This document shows positions 1 through 7,338 of a DNA stretch of 8,990 nt, one piece after another. The stretch is from Acidobacteriota bacterium (GTDB lineage Bacteria > Acidobacteriota > Blastocatellia > Pyrinomonadales > Pyrinomonadaceae). The stretch covers positions 1 through 8,990 of the forward strand of contig JAEZJR010000105.1 in assembly GCA_023415725.1 (NCBI GenBank). The letters are read 5' to 3'. A model generated the notes under the pieces. The model worked only from the letters and a program-made list of their open reading frames with translations, was not told where the DNA came from and made no database searches. The position numbers were made by a program, and so were the translations under genes. Position 1 is the stretch's first letter, and each line of letters starts with the position of its first letter.

Positions 1-2769
1 CCTGGAGATCGCCTTCTGACCATCAGCCTCGACGGGAAAACCTTCGACGAGGTCGTTTCCACCTCCGACATCCCGATGTACCTGGACGCTGCCGGCGTCG
101 GCGGGAACCTGACCTACTTTTACCAGCGGCCGTCATATTCGTTCTCGAATAACTTTTACTACGCCGACCTCCGCAACATAGACACCGTCCAGCGATGGTC
201 GCCCTCGATCATTTTATTGTCGTTCGTTGGCATTGTATGGCTGGGGGTGGGGATCTTTGTCCTGTTCAAGCAGGGGAGTCGGTCGCCGTTCGTGCTGCAT
301 TTCGCCACGATCTGTTTGGCGGCGTTCGTCTTCCACGTCTACCGCCCGATCGGGATGGAGCAGGATTTCGACATGGCGGTCAGCCTGCTGGATAACACGG
401 CATTCGCGTTCTTCGTGCCGCTGTTCATGCATTTCTGCCTGCGTTATCCGGTCCGTAGTGCCGTATTCGACACTCCGCGGTGGAAAACCTGGGTGCTGTA
501 CGCTCCTGCCGCTCTGCTGACCTTGGCCGGTTTTTTAATTTCCCTCGTTCCGCTATTGCCGATCGAGTCGGTATCCAGTGCGATCGGCGGATTCGTAGCC
601 GCCAATCAGGTTCACATCTACCTCAACCGACTCCTGTTGGGGCACTTCGTTGTGGGGATCACGATCGGTTCCGCGGTGCTCATCTGGCGGTTCCTGACCA
701 ACCAGCAAGTGCTTGTGCGGCAGCGGCTCAAATGGGCGATGTGGGGGACGGTCATCTCCGTCATCCCGATCGTCGCCGTTAATCTCGCACGCCGCTTCGT
801 TTACCTCCCAGAAGACACTCTCACAACCGCCCTCACGACCCTTCCGCTCGCCCTGATCCCGCTCAGCTTCGGCCACTCCGTGGTACGTTACAGGCTGATG
901 GACGTGGACGTCGTTGTCCGCCGGGCCATGGTCTACGCGATCACGACGATCGCGATCGCGATGATGATCGGCGCGGTAGCCCTTGGCCTTGTGTTCCTCG
1001 CGGTCGGCAACGATCTTTCGACCACAGAGATAACCCTACGTGCCCTGATCGCGGTGATCGCGATGGCGGCGATCGTCATGCTCAGCGAACCGCTGAAGAA
1101 TTTCCTTCAGGAGCGAGCTGAGAGATTCTTCTACGGGACCCGTTACGACCTTCGCAACGGACTGCTCGACTTCGGCCGAACCCTTTCGGCTACCACGGCG
1201 ATGGAACCGCTCCTGGATGCTCTCACCGAGCGGCTCCAGCAGGTGTTGGACGTCGAAAAACTTGCCGTTTTCATCGAGTCGGATAGCGACGAGGGGCAAT
1301 ACCGAGTGGCCAAGTCGGTCGGCCTGAGCGACAATTTCCGCGTCCCGACCGATTTCCGCCAAATGATACGTACCGGCTCGGCCGAGAGCGGCATCGTCCG
1401 AGTGGACAAGTTCGAACTGGGCGATGCGGAAACCGCGTTCGTTCATTCGAACGGAAACACTAACGGCAACGTCCCTGTGCGTCAGGAATTGCACTACTAC
1501 GTCCCGTGCGTTGTCCGAGGGAAGCTGGTCGCGGTGATCGGGCTCGGACGGGCGAAGGACGGCTCACTGCTTTCTTCCGAGGACATCGAGATCCTCAGGA
1601 CCGTTTCCGGCTATATCGCCGTCGCCATCGAGAACAGCCGCCTCTATCAGCAGCAGATCCGGCAAACGAAAGAACTCTCGCTGCTCAAGGAATTCAACGA
1701 GTCGATCGTGGAATCGGTGAACGTGGGGCTGCTCGCCGTCGACGAGGACGGCCGGATCACTCGTTGCAATTCCACCTTCGAAGAGATGATGAGCCTCCAC
1801 CGGGAGGAGGTCGTCGGGAAGGTGGTCGACGAGATATTCGACGAGGCCTTCGCTTACAACCTCACGAATGTGCTGGGTAAGTCGAAGTGGCATCTCACCG
1901 AGATCCGCAACGCTTACAAAATGCACGCTTCCGATTCGAAGGGACGATCTCTCATCCTTAACGTCGCGGTCGCTCCGCTGCGCTCGGTGTCGAATTCGCA
2001 ATCCGGAGCGATCGTGGTGCTCGAAAATGTTAGTTCCCGCGTGAAACTTGAAGAGACCCTTCAGCAGAGCGAGAAACTCTCCAGCATCGGCCTGCTCGCC
2101 GCGGGCGTCGCCCACGAGGTGAACACCCCGCTCACCGGGGTATCCAGCTACACGCAGATGCTGCTAGGGATGGTTCCGGACACAGACCCGAAACACGCCC
2201 TTTTGCAGAAGATGCACCGGCAGACCGAACGTGCGACCAACATCGTCAGCAACCTGCTGAATTTCTCCCGTATCGGCAGCGTGACCGACTCGACTGAGGT
2301 CAGCGTGAATCGCCTGCTCGACGATACGCTTCAGCTGTTGGAGCCGCAGATACGTAAATCCAACATTGAGATCGTCAAAGATTATTCAGCCGATGTGCTC
2401 CCGATCTTCGCTAACGCTGGGAAGCTTCAACAGGTGTTCACCAACTTGATACTTAATGCCAGGGATGCCATGGGGGCTGCCGGTGGCAAGGTAACGCTCC
2501 GGACAATGCTTGTGGACGGGGACGAGGTCAAGGTTGAAGTGACGGACACCGGTGAGGGAATTGCGCCGGAGAATCTGGGTAAGATATTCGATCCGTTCTT
2601 CACTACCAAAGGGGTCGGGAATGGTACGGGGCTCGGCCTTGCTGTGACCTACGGGATCGTCCAGGAACACGGCGGCACCATCGAGGCGTTCAGCGAAACC
2701 GGCAATGGCGCCACATTCATGCTCTCCTTCCCCGTTGCGGAGAAAGTGCGTCAGCGAGCCGTGGGCTGA
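1..2769 (+). CDS. Membrane sensor histidine kinase (PDZ-like, multi-TM, GAF, PAS, HisKA, HATPase), 5' partial
   Basis: The frame is open from base 1, so the true start lies upstream; the first ATG, at 76, falls inside a domain. Residues are counted from base 1 (922 visible). Residues 1-45 look like the second half of a PDZ domain (GDRLLTISLDGK, then GGNLTYFYQR). About nine hydrophobic helices follow between residues 69 and 362, with the HFCLRYP and VRYRLMDVDVVVRR segments that recall ComP-type multi-TM kinases. A GAF domain spans about 400-545 and a PAS domain about 560-677. The kinase core is intact: phospho-acceptor H705 in HEVNTPLTG, N-box N819 in NLILNARDAM, G1 box DTGEG at 849, FDPFFTTK, and G2 box GTGLGL at 875. 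HEVNT also fits the ExxT phosphatase motif of HisKA kinases, so it may both add and remove phosphate. It should autophosphorylate at H705 and pass phosphate to a response regulator, but none is in the window. The ligand is unknown. Its 3' end overlaps the convergent MFS gene by 19 bp. Confidence 0.93.
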   Translation, partial: PGDRLLTISLDGKTFDEVVSTSDIPMYLDAAGVGGNLTYFYQRPSYSFSNNFYYADLRNIDTVQRWSPSIILLSFVGIVWLGVGIFVLFKQGSRSPFVLHFATICLAAFVFHVYRPIGMEQDFDMAVSLLDNTAFAFFVPLFMHFCLRYPVRSAVFDTPRWKTWVLYAPAALLTLAGFLISLVPLLPIESVSSAIGGFVAANQVHIYLNRLLLGHFVVGITIGSAVLIWRFLTNQQVLVRQRLKWAMWGTVISVIPIVAVNLARRFVYLPEDTLTTALTTLPLALIPLSFGHSVVRYRLMDVDVVVRRAMVYAITTIAIAMMIGAVALGLVFLAVGNDLSTTEITLRALIAVIAMAAIVMLSEPLKNFLQERAERFFYGTRYDLRNGLLDFGRTLSATTAMEPLLDALTERLQQVLDVEKLAVFIESDSDEGQYRVAKSVGLSDNFRVPTDFRQMIRTGSAESGIVRVDKFELGDAETAFVHSNGNTNGNVPVRQELHYYVPCVVRGKLVAVIGLGRAKDGSLLSSEDIEILRTVSGYIAVAIENSRLYQQQIRQTKELSLLKEFNESIVESVNVGLLAVDEDGRITRCNSTFEEMMSLHREEVVGKVVDEIFDEAFAYNLTNVLGKSKWHLTEIRNAYKMHASDSKGRSLILNVAVAPLRSVSNSQSGAIVVLENVSSRVKLEETLQQSEKLSSIGLLAAGVAHEVNTPLTGVSSYTQMLLGMVPDTDPKHALLQKMHRQTERATNIVSNLLNFSRIGSVTDSTEVSVNRLLDDTLQLLEPQIRKSNIEIVKDYSADVLPIFANAGKLQQVFTNLILNARDAMGAAGGKVTLRTMLVDGDEVKVEVTDTGEGIAPENLGKIFDPFFTTKGVGNGTGLGLAVTYGIVQEHGGTIEAFSETGNGATFMLSFPVAEKVRQRAVG

Positions 2770-4013
2770 GCTGTCGACACTGCGGAATGTCCCTTCATGA
2801 CCCTCACCGCGAAAAGCGAAACCATCATCGCCACGAACATTATCCCCGAAGCCGCCGCGAAGGTTCGGAATACGGTCTGATCGCTCACCCGGTTCATAGC
2901 ATCGTTCAGCAGCACGCCCCCGACAAGCGGGCCGATCGCCCTCGCCAGGCTCGCTCCGGACTGCATTATCCCGAGCGACGTCCCCTGCTTGTCCTCCGGC
3001 GAGATCTTAGAAGCGAGGCTCGTCAGCGACGGCGAAGCGAACGCGTTCCCGATCGACAGCACCGCCGTAACTACTAACAGCGCCGTCAAGCCTCCGGCGG
3101 CGGGGCCAAGAAACGGAAACACCAGCAGGCTCCCGGCCATCATTAGACACCCAAGCACGGTCAATTTCGTTTCGCCCATCGTCTTGACCAACCGGTGGAA
3201 CAGCACGCCCTGTCCGAGAACCGCCACCACCCCGACATAGAAGAAAAGGTACCCGTTCTGCTCGGCGTTGTAACCGTACCGGTAGGCCGTGAACAACACG
3301 AACGCGTAGGTCATGATCGAGAACGCGGTGATGAGCAGGAAATAAACGAGGTTAACGATCCCGAACTCCTTCTCACGGAGCGATTCGACCAACTCGGCGA
3401 AGCGCCCCTTGCGTTCTTCGTGCGGGGCCCCGGGCGTGATCGATTCCGGAAGGATAAAGTAAAGCGCCACCGCGTTGACGAACGACAGCACCGCAGCGCA
3501 GTAAAACGGCACGTGCACGCCGTACTTGCTCAATATCCCGGCCATTGCCGGGCCTAGAATGAACCCGAGCCCGAAGATGGCCCCGAATATACCCATCCCC
3601 TTCGCGCGGTTCGCCTTCGACGTCACGTCGGCGATGTACGCCTGCGCAGTCGAGATGTTAGCTCCCGTGATCCCACCGATGATTCGCCCGGCGAAGACCA
3701 TCGCCAGCGACCCCGCGAACCCCATCACGGCGTACCCGACCGCCGAGCCCATCAGGCTGATGAAAAGGATCGGCCTCCGCCCGTATCGGTCGGAAAGGCG
3801 GCCCAGGATCGGCGAAAAGAAGAACTGCATCCACGAGTAGACCGAGAATAGCAGCCCGATCTCGAACGGGGTCGCGTTGTACGGCGCGGTTTCCGCGTAA
3901 AAGGGTAGTATCGGGATCACCATCCCGAACCCGATCAGGTCGATGAACACCGTAACGAAGATGATGATCAGCGGGGTGGTGAAAAACCGCTCTTTGACCG
4001 CTTGCTCAGCCAT
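2751..4013 (-). CDS. MFS efflux transporter, TetA/DHA1-like drug:H+ antiporter family
   Basis: A 420-residue protein with about 12 hydrophobic helices, the usual size for a 12-TM MFS transporter. TM1 carries FIDLIGFGMVIPILP with Asp25, as in TetA-like proteins. Motif A of loop 2-3 is GRLSDRYGRR (residues 71-80). TM5 carries an antiporter-type motif C, GAIFGLGFILGP (residues 143-154). The family exports drugs or metabolites across the inner membrane using the proton gradient; the substrate cannot be read from sequence. I chose ATG at 4013. An in-frame TTG at 4031 would add six residues (MASSIF) and is possible, since the only purine-rich stretch upstream (AAAGGG) sits about 2 nt before it. Neither start has a good Shine-Dalgarno sequence. 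The gene is divergent from the M61 peptidase gene and convergent with the kinase gene, so it is probably a single-gene transcript. The tetA name is not justified: the same motifs occur in many uncharacterised exporters. Confidence 0.93.
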   Translation of the reverse strand: MAEQAVKERFFTTPLIIIFVTVFIDLIGFGMVIPILPFYAETAPYNATPFEIGLLFSVYSWMQFFFSPILGRLSDRYGRRPILFISLMGSAVGYAVMGFAGSLAMVFAGRIIGGITGANISTAQAYIADVTSKANRAKGMGIFGAIFGLGFILGPAMAGILSKYGVHVPFYCAAVLSFVNAVALYFILPESITPGAPHEERKGRFAELVESLREKEFGIVNLVYFLLITAFSIMTYAFVLFTAYRYGYNAEQNGYLFFYVGVVAVLGQGVLFHRLVKTMGETKLTVLGCLMMAGSLLVFPFLGPAAGGLTALLVVTAVLSIGNAFASPSLTSLASKISPEDKQGTSLGIMQSGASLARAIGPLVGGVLLNDAMNRVSDQTVFRTFAAASGIMFVAMMVSLFAVRVMKGHSAVSTAQPTAR

Positions 4014-4025
4014 AAAAATAGAGGA

Positions 4026-4049
4026 GGCCAAAACCCTTTCGGGCCAAAA
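4026..4049. repeat. Direct repeat GGCCAAAA x2 at 16-bp period
   Basis: Two identical 8-bp units, GGCCAAAA at 4026-4033 and 4042-4049, are separated by 8 bp (CCCTTTCG). The pair spans the predicted transcription start and leader of the MFS gene and reaches the edge of its candidate -10 box. A protein bound here could block transporter transcription, but a two-copy 8-bp repeat can arise by chance. No adjacent regulator gene is visible. Confidence 0.4.
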
Positions 4050-4077
4050 TTACGACACGTCGGGCTTGCGTTGTAAA
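4049..4077 (-). promoter_or_regulatory. Candidate sigma70 promoter for the MFS transporter
   Basis: Read on the minus strand, TTTACA (4077-4072; 5 of 6 matches to TTGACA) is followed after 17 bp by CGTAAT (4054-4049; 4 of 6 matches to TATAAT). Transcription would start near 4042, giving a leader of about 29 nt to the ATG at 4013, or about 11 nt to the TTG at 4031. It lies back to back with a candidate promoter for the M61 gene. This is a by-eye consensus match only. Confidence 0.42.
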
Positions 4078-4087
4078 GCCGCGCTTT

Positions 4088-4115
4088 TCGACGGGCCGAA
4101 GTTTCATAGTAAAAT
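4088..4115 (+). promoter_or_regulatory. Candidate sigma70 promoter for the M61-lipoprotein-DinB operon
   Basis: TCGACG (4088-4093; 4 of 6 matches to TTGACA) and TAAAAT (4110-4115; 5 of 6 matches to TATAAT) are 16 bp apart. Transcription would start near 4122, leaving a leader of about 17 nt before the ATG at 4139. Spacing and position are good, but the -35 box is weak. The stretch is visibly AT-richer than its surroundings. Confidence 0.45.
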
Positions 4116-4138
4116 ACACGTTTACGTCGAACAAACTT

Positions 4139-6019
4139 ATGAACACCCTCGCCACAATCGCACGGACGCGGCTCGCGTCGTATATCGCCCTCTCCCTGTT
4201 AGTATTGACTTTTATGTTCAAGGAAACTCCCGCACAAGGAGCCAGGGGAAGAACAACGCCGGCGCCCAAAGCGGCGGACGTGAAGGCGCCCGCACCGGAT
4301 GTCGCCTTCACCGTATCGATGTCCAAGCCCGCGACGCACCTCCTCGAAGTGGAGATGCGTGTGAAGTGGTCCGCAATGCCGGATCAGGCAGAGCTGAAAA
4401 TGCCCGTCTGGACGCCTGGGAGCTATCTCGTTCGCGAATATGCACGACATGTGCAGGATTTCTCCGTCAAGGACGCCTCGGGCCGTGCGCTACCGTGGCG
4501 GAAGATCAACAAGAACACCTGGCAGGTAGACTCGAAGGGCGTGAACGAGATCGTGGCCACCTACCGTGTTTATTCGAATGAACTTACGGTCCGCACGAAC
4601 GAACTCAACGACGAGCATGCGTTCTTCACACCGGCCGCACTGCTGATGTTCCCGAAGGGTCAGCTTAAGGCCGCCTCGACGGTGAAGGTCAACCCCGCGA
4701 ACAACTGGAAGGTCGCGACCGGCCTGCCCGCCGTCTCGGGGCAGACGAACACCTTCCGCGCGGAGAATTTCGACGTGCTTTACGACTCGCCGTTCGAGGT
4801 GAGCAACTTCACGGAATTCAGCTTCGACGTGCAGGGAAAAAAGCACCGGTACGTGATCACCGGTGAAGGCAATTACGACCCGAAGGCGATCGCCCGCGAC
4901 ACAGCGAAGATCATCGAAGAGAGCTACAAGATCTTCGGGGAACTTCCCTACGACGATTACACGTTCATCGTTAACCTCCGCGGCGGCGGCGGCCTGGAAC
5001 ACCTCAACTCGACGGCGTTGCAGTGGCAGAGGTTCGGGTTCAAGCCGGCTGCCCGTTACAAGGGATTCCTGGGCCTCGTCGCACACGAATATTTCCACCT
5101 CTGGAACGTGAAGCGGATCCGTCCGGACGCCCTCGGGCCGTTCGATTACGAGAACGAAAACTACACCAAACTGCTCTGGGTTGCCGAGGGTGCGACCGAG
5201 TATTACTCTAACGTGCTGCTGCGGCGGGCGGGCCTGATCTCCGATAAAGAATTCCTTGGTGCCCGCGCCGCCGGGTTCACCGACCTCGCCTCGCGTCCCG
5301 GCCGTTTCGAAACGAGCCTCGAGGAAGCCAGCATGGACGCGTGGATCAAGTACTACCGCCAGGACGAGAACTCCGTAAACAACCAGATCTCCTATTACGA
5401 CAAGGGTGAGATCGTGAACATGATGCTCGACATCGTGATCCGCTCCTCCTCGAACGGCTCCAAATCGCTCGACGACGTGATGCGGCACCTCTATAACGAG
5501 TTCTATAAGAAGGGCCGCAATTACACCCCGGAGGATTACCAGAAGGTGTCGGAGATGATGGCCGGGCGAAGCCTGGACGACTTCTTCTCGAAATATGTTC
5601 GCGGGGAGGCCGAGATCGATTACGCCGCCATAATGGCACCGCTCGGCTTGAACGTGAACGCCGCTCAGCCGAACAAAGGCCGGGCGTACATCGGGGCGGA
5701 CACCGCCGAGGATAACGGTCGTCTGACCGTCCGAACCGTCGCCGTCGGAACCCCGGCGTATGAGCAGGGGATCAATACCGGCGATCAGATCGTCGCGATC
5801 GACGGGTACCGTGCGACGACGCAGTTCCTGCAGACCTATCTGAACGAGAAGAAGCCCGGCGATACCGTGAAACTTACCCTTTTCCGGTTCGACCAGCTTC
5901 GGGACATGAATTTCACGCTCGGCGGCAACACCCGGACGGAATTCGCCATCACCCCGGTCGAATCGCCGACTGATTCGCAGCGGGCTCTCTACCGCGCATA
6001 CGTGAACAGTGAACTCTAG
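4139..6019 (+). CDS. Secreted M61 family zinc metallopeptidase (glycyl aminopeptidase-like) with C-terminal PDZ domain
   Basis: A 626-residue exported peptidase of normal length for family M61, whose known members release N-terminal residues, notably glycine, from peptides. The N-terminus is a signal peptide: basic residues R9 and R11, a hydrophobic core at about 14-26, and likely cleavage near PAQ-GA at 33/34. The N-terminal beta domain carries the conserved WTPGSYLVRE (91-100). The catalytic domain has GGGGLEHLNST (282-292) and the hallmark HEYFHLWNVKRIRP (316-329). Zinc ligands are H316 and H320, E317 is the catalytic base, and E350 in WVAEGATEYY is the expected third ligand. A PDZ domain at about 514-595 (GTPAYEQGINTGDQIVAIDG) could recognise substrate termini. 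ATG 4139 is preferred because later Met codons would delete the signal peptide. No Shine-Dalgarno sequence precedes it. The stop overlaps the next gene's GTG start by 11 bp. The actual substrate and exact location (periplasm or outside) are unknown. Confidence 0.93.
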   Translation: MNTLATIARTRLASYIALSLLVLTFMFKETPAQGARGRTTPAPKAADVKAPAPDVAFTVSMSKPATHLLEVEMRVKWSAMPDQAELKMPVWTPGSYLVREYARHVQDFSVKDASGRALPWRKINKNTWQVDSKGVNEIVATYRVYSNELTVRTNELNDEHAFFTPAALLMFPKGQLKAASTVKVNPANNWKVATGLPAVSGQTNTFRAENFDVLYDSPFEVSNFTEFSFDVQGKKHRYVITGEGNYDPKAIARDTAKIIEESYKIFGELPYDDYTFIVNLRGGGGLEHLNSTALQWQRFGFKPAARYKGFLGLVAHEYFHLWNVKRIRPDALGPFDYENENYTKLLWVAEGATEYYSNVLLRRAGLISDKEFLGARAAGFTDLASRPGRFETSLEEASMDAWIKYYRQDENSVNNQISYYDKGEIVNMMLDIVIRSSSNGSKSLDDVMRHLYNEFYKKGRNYTPEDYQKVSEMMAGRSLDDFFSKYVRGEAEIDYAAIMAPLGLNVNAAQPNKGRAYIGADTAEDNGRLTVRTVAVGTPAYEQGINTGDQIVAIDGYRATTQFLQTYLNEKKPGDTVKLTLFRFDQLRDMNFTLGGNTRTEFAITPVESPTDSQRALYRAYVNSEL

Positions 6020-7337
6020 AACGTTCAGGAACATCTCCGCCGCTGGCGTGCTGTTAGCAGTGCTGCTGCAGCTCGCCGCTTGCACCACTGAGAAAATGCC
6101 GGGCGGCGGCGGGCTTCCGTCCTCTTTGGCGGAAGTCCCGTCCGTCCGGTTGAATTACCGCTACGAACCGGACGTCCCGGCTCCGGAGACCCGCGACAAA
6201 GCCCCGGTGGAGGAAAAGAATCCGGCGGTGCTTGCGGATTTCGACCAGAACCGCCAGACGGAACAGCTCGACCGCACGCTCACCTCTCCGGACATGAAGC
6301 GCGTCCTGGCGATCTATCATCGGCCTGGCGATGCCCCTGCGGAGTTCCGTCTGGACATGTACACGGCGGACGGGAAGCTGATGCGCAAGGTGACGTCGGA
6401 TCTGATGGCGGTGCATTTCCCCGACACGATCCGCTGGGCGCCGGATTCGTCCGTGGTCGCGTTCGTGGCGATGCTGCGCGGGGTGTCCGCGGAACCGACG
6501 CCGCCTACCGGTGAACCGGCACCTGAAACAGCTGCTCCCACGCCTGCTCCTGAGGCGAACACCAACGCTGAAAACCTCAACGCAAATACGGAACCGCCGG
6601 CGGACGCTAACACGGCAACACCGGCAGCTGCCCCGACGCCGGAGGCACCAACCGGCATCCTCACCTTCCGCTCAGAGCAGCTTTACACCTGCAGTGCGGA
6701 CGGCGACAACACCCGGCCAATAACGCAGAATGAGGGATTCATTTATTTCTATTACGTCTGGTCGCCGGACAGCCAGATGCTTGCCGCCCTTGCCCTCCAC
6801 TCGCGCGAGTGGGCCGAGCTAAATCGAAGGGCGGATGCGACCGGAGCAGCGTTCGTCCCGCAGGGGCGTCCCCGGATCGTGGAGCGTTCGGGCCGGGAAC
6901 GTCGGCTCGATGACGCACTCACGGCCGTGCAGCCCGTGTGGTCCCCCGATTCGGCTAAGGTCGCAGTCGCATACGAACACCAGATCCGGATCTACGACGC
7001 ATTAGGCAATAGTCCCACACAAGCGGCGATCCCGCTGCGTAACAACCTGCTGATCTCATCCCAGGCGTTCGACCAGGCGCAAGCCAATACGCTGAACGCC
7101 GATGCGAACCAGCAGCCTCAAAGCAATTCGAACTCGAACGCTTCGGCGCCGAGCACGCTTCCCGACCCGAGCACGCTCGTCTCGTTCAACCCGATCGTCG
7201 CTCTAAATTGGACGGCTCCGGAATTGCTTTATTTCGAAACCGCCTACGTCCGCCGCATGAAGAACGAAGCCGACAACGCGACGAGTTTTGCCCGCTGGCA
7301 CCGGCTCGTACTCACGCCGCAGGCACCCGCTAGATAA
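6009..7337 (+). CDS. Lipoprotein with TolB/PD40-like beta-propeller motifs interrupted by Asn/Pro-rich linkers
   Basis: A 442-residue predicted lipoprotein of no family I can name. The GTG start gives N-terminal Arg4 and Arg7, a hydrophobic run at 11-22 and lipobox LAAC with the lipidated Cys at 25. The next Met (residue 30) lies after that cysteine, so the GTG start is favoured. Propeller-strand-like motifs occur at SPDMKRVLAI (93-102), WAPDS (143), WSPDS (251), WSPDS (311) and WTAPE (401), which suggests an incomplete or divergent PD40/TolB-type propeller. The blades are separated by low-complexity segments: residues 160-215, rich in Pro, Ala, Thr, Glu and Asn, and 359-390, rich in Asn, Ser and Gln. 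The gene starts 11 bp inside the M61 peptidase gene, so translational coupling is likely and the two may work together in the envelope. Its role might be scaffold, binding protein or inhibitor; none is shown by the sequence. Confidence 0.85.
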   Translation: MNSRTFRNISAAGVLLAVLLQLAACTTEKMPGGGGLPSSLAEVPSVRLNYRYEPDVPAPETRDKAPVEEKNPAVLADFDQNRQTEQLDRTLTSPDMKRVLAIYHRPGDAPAEFRLDMYTADGKLMRKVTSDLMAVHFPDTIRWAPDSSVVAFVAMLRGVSAEPTPPTGEPAPETAAPTPAPEANTNAENLNANTEPPADANTATPAAAPTPEAPTGILTFRSEQLYTCSADGDNTRPITQNEGFIYFYYVWSPDSQMLAALALHSREWAELNRRADATGAAFVPQGRPRIVERSGRERRLDDALTAVQPVWSPDSAKVAVAYEHQIRIYDALGNSPTQAAIPLRNNLLISSQAFDQAQANTLNADANQQPQSNSNSNASAPSTLPDPSTLVSFNPIVALNWTAPELLYFETAYVRRMKNEADNATSFARWHRLVLTPQAPAR

Positions 7338-7338
7338 A

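Noticed and set aside
76..78. ATG at 76 as the start of the histidine kinase
   Set aside because: The frame is open to base 1 and encodes PDZ-like sequence on both sides of this Met, so it is an internal residue.
3943..4581. 212-codon plus-strand frame crossing the divergent gap
   Set aside because: It runs antisense to the MFS N-terminus and out of frame through the M61 signal peptide, with no domain and no coding character; it would cover both candidate promoters.
952..4893. GCGATCGC octamers (952-959 and 4886-4893), resembling the cyanobacterial HIP1 motif
   Set aside because: I found only two copies, both explained by Ile/Ala codons (ATC, GCG, GCC) in GC-rich genes; HIP1-bearing genomes carry far more.
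4490..6088. 532-codon open frame on the minus strand opposite the M61 peptidase gene
   Set aside because: It mirrors a well-supported peptidase gene with HEYFH and PDZ motifs. Its own translation is Arg/Val/His-rich with no recognisable domain, as expected of a shadow frame in GC-rich DNA.
7288..7338. TTG at 7288 as the DinB start
   Set aside because: It would overlap the lipoprotein gene by 50 bp and add a basic tail not seen in the family; the ATG at 7339 fits the DinB N-terminus.
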